The position numbers and the translations under genes are program-made. Shown in pieces: positions 3,182 to 5,557 of a stretch of 5,557 nucleotides of DNA; positions within the stretch are counted from its first letter, which is position 1; each line of letters opens with the position of its first letter. The stretch covers positions 1-5,557 of the forward strand of contig JALWEA010000050.1 of the NCBI GenBank assembly GCA_027039465.1. The letters are read 5' to 3'. The DNA is from Calditrichia bacterium. GTDB taxonomy: Bacteria > Calditrichota > Calditrichia > Calditrichales > Calditrichaceae. Below the pieces are notes generated by a model, which saw nothing but the letters and a program-made list of their open reading frames with translations, searched no databases and was not told the DNA's origin.

Positions 3182-5486
3182 GATCAAGCGGCAACGCATT
3201 TGGGTTAACGGAATTGTTCAGGGCGTGGGTTTCCGGCCGTTCGTATTTAACCTGGCCAAACGCCATCAATTAGGCGGATTTGTGACCAATACGTCCGACG
3301 GGGTATTGATTGAGGTCGAAGGGAGCGAATCAGCCGTCACCTCGTTTGTTCTGGATTTAAAGGGGGAAAATCCACCGCTGTCAGAGATCATCGATCTGCA
3401 AGTGAACGACCTTTCTCCGATCGGGGAAACGGCATTCCGCATTGACGCTTCGCAGGATGCCAACCGCAACGAAACGCTTATTTCGCCGGACATCGCCATT
3501 TGTGACGATTGTCTGCGAGAGCTGCGCGATCCCACGAATCGCCGTTATCGTTATCCGTTTATCAATTGCACCAATTGCGGGCCACGTTTTACCATCATCC
3601 GAAAAATCCCCTACGATCGCCCCAACACGAGCATGGTGCGCTTCAAGATGTGTCCGCATTGTCAGGATGAATATGACAATCCGACTAACCGACGTTTTCA
3701 TGCCCAACCCAACGCCTGCCCCGACTGCGGGCCACAGGTTTGGCTGGAACATGCCGATCGGTCTAATATTCTTGCCCGAAAGCAAGACAGCATCGATCAC
3801 GCAGTTGAAGCGTTGTTGAAGGGCAAGATAGTAGCCATCAAGGGTTTGGGCGGCTTCCATTTGGCGGCTGACGCCGGCAACGCCAAAGCGGTGCAACGCT
3901 TACGCGAACGTAAAAATCGGGAAGAAAAGCCGTTGGCCATCATGGTTGCCGACCTTGCCACGGCTAAGCGTTTGGCCAGAATTTCCGCCGATGAAGAAAA
4001 GCTGTTGACTTCGCCCCAGCGTCCCATTGTGCTGCTGAGAAAGAAGTCACCGTTGCTTGTGGCGGAAGAAGTAGCTCCGAATAATAATCGTTTGGGCATC
4101 ATGTTGCCCTACACGCCGTTGCATTACATTCTGTTTGATGTTTTGGCTGAACAGGCGCCGGAGGGCATTCCGGCTTTGGTCATGACCTCGGCCAACCGTT
4201 CGGAAGAACCCATTGTGATCGATAACGATGATGCGCGCAGGCGTTTGGCGGATATTGCCGATTATTTGCTTTTGCACGATCGGGAAATTTTAGTTCGCGC
4301 CGATGATTCCGTGGTTGCCAAATTCAATAATCAAACGGTGTTCATTCGCCGCAGTCGCGGGTACGTTCCCAGACCGGTATTTCTCAAAGATCAAGGGCCA
4401 TCTGTTTTGGCTGTAGGCGGTGAATTGAAAAACACCGTTTGCCTGACCAAAAGCAACCGCGCTTTTCCGAGCCAGCACATCGGCGATTTGGAAAACATGC
4501 GCGCTTTCGCTTTTTTTGAAGAGAGCATTGCCCATTTGCAGGACATTTTGCGAATCCGGCCTGAAGCGGTTGTGTGTGATTTGCATCCAGGTTACTTCTC
4601 CACCCAGTGGGCGCAAAGCCAACGACAATGGATGATCATTGCCGTTCAGCATCACCATGCGCATTTGGCTTCGGTGCTGGCCGAGTGGCAAACGGACGAA
4701 CCGGCCATCGGCATTATTCTTGACGGCACGGGCTACGGTTACGACGGCACAATTTGGGGCGGGGAGATTCTCATTGGTGATTTAACTCGGGTACGGCGCC
4801 TAGCCTGGTTGGAGCCGATGCCGTTACCCGGAGGCGAAGCCGCCATTAAAGAGCCGTGGCGCAGCGCTTTGAGTTATTTGTACCAAACCTTTAGTCGGGA
4901 AATTCCTGCCCTTCCTTTTTTGGAGAATCGACCGGTTAAATTGATTTTGGAGGTGATCGACAAAGGCATCAACAGTCCGTTAACCAGCAGCTGCGGGCGT
5001 TTGTTCGATGCGGCTTCGGTAATCAGCGGCGGACGCACCGAGATTCATTACGAAGCGCAGGCGGCCATTGAATTCACGCAAGCCGTACCATACGAGCCTT
5101 TACCATCACTCGACTTTGAAGTTGCCTTGCCCCGCATTCCGGTTCAACCGATCATTCGCGCTTTGACACGGGAAGCGCTCAAGGGCGCATCATTCGCAGA
5201 ATTGGCCGGTCGTTTTCATCAAACATTGGTCGAACTGTTTAGCGAAGTTGTGCGCCGGATCAGCCAAAGCAGCGGTTTGAAAACAGTCGTTTTAAGCGGC
5301 GGCGTTTTTCAGAATGAAATTCTTTTAACGCGACTGCAAACATCTTTAAAAGCCGCAGGATTTCGGGTTTTAACGCATCGCCTGGTACCGCCAAACGACG
5401 GCGGACTGGCTTTGGGCCAAGCGGCCATTGCATGTGCGCTTCTAAAAAAAGGATTGCAGAAAGTTGAATTTGAAACGGAAGAATAA
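3165..5486 (+). CDS. hypF: Carbamoyltransferase HypF, [NiFe]-hydrogenase maturation
   Basis: HypF converts carbamoyl phosphate and ATP to carbamoyl-adenylate and transfers the carbamoyl group to the C-terminal cysteine of HypE, the source of the CN ligands of the active-site iron. The 773 residues (family about 750) show all domains in order. An acylphosphatase domain spans about 9-95, with GIVQGVGFRPF and catalytic R24 and N42. Two zinc fingers follow, C113/C116...C135/C138 and C163/C166...C185/C188, each CxxC-x18-CxxC. A YrdC-like adenylation domain spans about 205-400 (KGLGGFHLA at 226-234, KPLAIM at 255-260, TSANRSEEP at 341-349). The C-terminal Kae1-like domain contains VQHHHAH (494-500), DGTGYGYDG (520-528) and LSGGVFQN (710-717). 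No key residue is missing. The ATG lies inside hypB (17-bp overlap), implying translational coupling. The AAGGAG at 3158-3163 is only 1 nt from this ATG, unusually close, and no better ATG or GTG start is near. Confidence 0.98.
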   Translation: MSIPSKIKRQRIWVNGIVQGVGFRPFVFNLAKRHQLGGFVTNTSDGVLIEVEGSESAVTSFVLDLKGENPPLSEIIDLQVNDLSPIGETAFRIDASQDANRNETLISPDIAICDDCLRELRDPTNRRYRYPFINCTNCGPRFTIIRKIPYDRPNTSMVRFKMCPHCQDEYDNPTNRRFHAQPNACPDCGPQVWLEHADRSNILARKQDSIDHAVEALLKGKIVAIKGLGGFHLAADAGNAKAVQRLRERKNREEKPLAIMVADLATAKRLARISADEEKLLTSPQRPIVLLRKKSPLLVAEEVAPNNNRLGIMLPYTPLHYILFDVLAEQAPEGIPALVMTSANRSEEPIVIDNDDARRRLADIADYLLLHDREILVRADDSVVAKFNNQTVFIRRSRGYVPRPVFLKDQGPSVLAVGGELKNTVCLTKSNRAFPSQHIGDLENMRAFAFFEESIAHLQDILRIRPEAVVCDLHPGYFSTQWAQSQRQWMIIAVQHHHAHLASVLAEWQTDEPAIGIILDGTGYGYDGTIWGGEILIGDLTRVRRLAWLEPMPLPGGEAAIKEPWRSALSYLYQTFSREIPALPFLENRPVKLILEVIDKGINSPLTSSCGRLFDAASVISGGRTEIHYEAQAAIEFTQAVPYEPLPSLDFEVALPRIPVQPIIRALTREALKGASFAELAGRFHQTLVELFSEVVRRISQSSGLKTVVLSGGVFQNEILLTRLQTSLKAAGFRVLTHRLVPPNDGGLALGQAAIACALLKKGLQKVEFETEE

Positions 5487-5557
5487 TTATTGAAGGATTA
5501 TGTCCTTTATTCCGAAAAAAACATATTTAAACTATTGTTTTTCATTAAACGGAAATT
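5487..5557. other. hypF 3' flank, no assignable gene
   Basis: The 71 bp after the hypF stop are AT-rich. AAGGA-TTATG-TCCTT (5493-5507) could form a 5-bp hairpin, but no T-run follows at once, so it is a poor intrinsic terminator. An ATG at 5500 opens a frame (MSFIPKKTYLNY...) to the window edge, and a TTG at 5490 opens another. Neither resembles the N-terminus of HypC (usually MCLAIP or MCLGIP), the commonest next gene in hypABF-type clusters. A partial small gene cannot be excluded. Confidence 0.35.

Noticed and set aside
3381..3896. 171-codon minus-strand open frame opposite hypF, and a plus-strand 125-codon frame at 3442-3819.
   Set aside because: Both are shadows of hypF, whose domains and zinc-finger cysteines are complete in this interval.

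Overview
The window is a hydrogenase-maturation locus from a bacterium. It carries three consecutive plus-strand genes for [NiFe]-hydrogenase metallocentre assembly: hypA, hypB and hypF. To their left, across a long intergenic region, is the 5' part of a divergently transcribed exported protein of the Tricorn/S41 peptidase type. The organism is not identifiable with certainty. Coding GC is moderate and the spacers are AT-rich. The left gene, hypB and hypF carry AGGAG-type ribosome binding sites. A secreted Tricorn-like protein and dense palindromic repeats suggest a Calditrichota-, Ignavibacteriota- or Bacteroidota-like lineage; this is an impression from gene style, not a result.

Layout. 1-452 (minus): N-terminal 150 codons of a signal-peptide-bearing beta-propeller protein. 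453-1605: about 1.15 kb with no credible gene. It has a possible promoter for the left gene, an AT-rich stretch, a palindromic interspersed element (about 690-935), an unremarkable spacer, a second and more elaborate element made of paired hairpin units in inverted arrangement (1055-1403), and a possible hypA promoter. Both elements end in the same roughly 43-bp sequence (893-935 and 1438-1480), so they look like members of one family. 1606-1944: hypA. 1945-2389: a 445-bp gap filled almost entirely by nested repeats: outer inverted arms, an inner head-to-head pair of palindromes, and a run of five heptamers. 2390-3181: hypB, with an N-terminal CxxCGC motif and a His-rich tract. 3165-5486: full-length hypF, overlapping hypB by 17 bp. 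5487-5557: downstream flank with no assignable gene.

How the genes work together. HypF makes and transfers the carbamoyl group that (with HypE, not in this window) becomes the cyanide ligands of the active-site iron. HypA and HypB deliver nickel to the hydrogenase large subunit. hypC, hypD, hypE and the hydrogenase structural genes are not visible and may lie to the right or elsewhere.

The proteins are conventional and I see no new enzyme system. The material worth a second look is the repeat architecture: covarying hairpins arranged as an inverted pair of multi-hairpin units, and a repeat-built insertion separating hypA from hypB.
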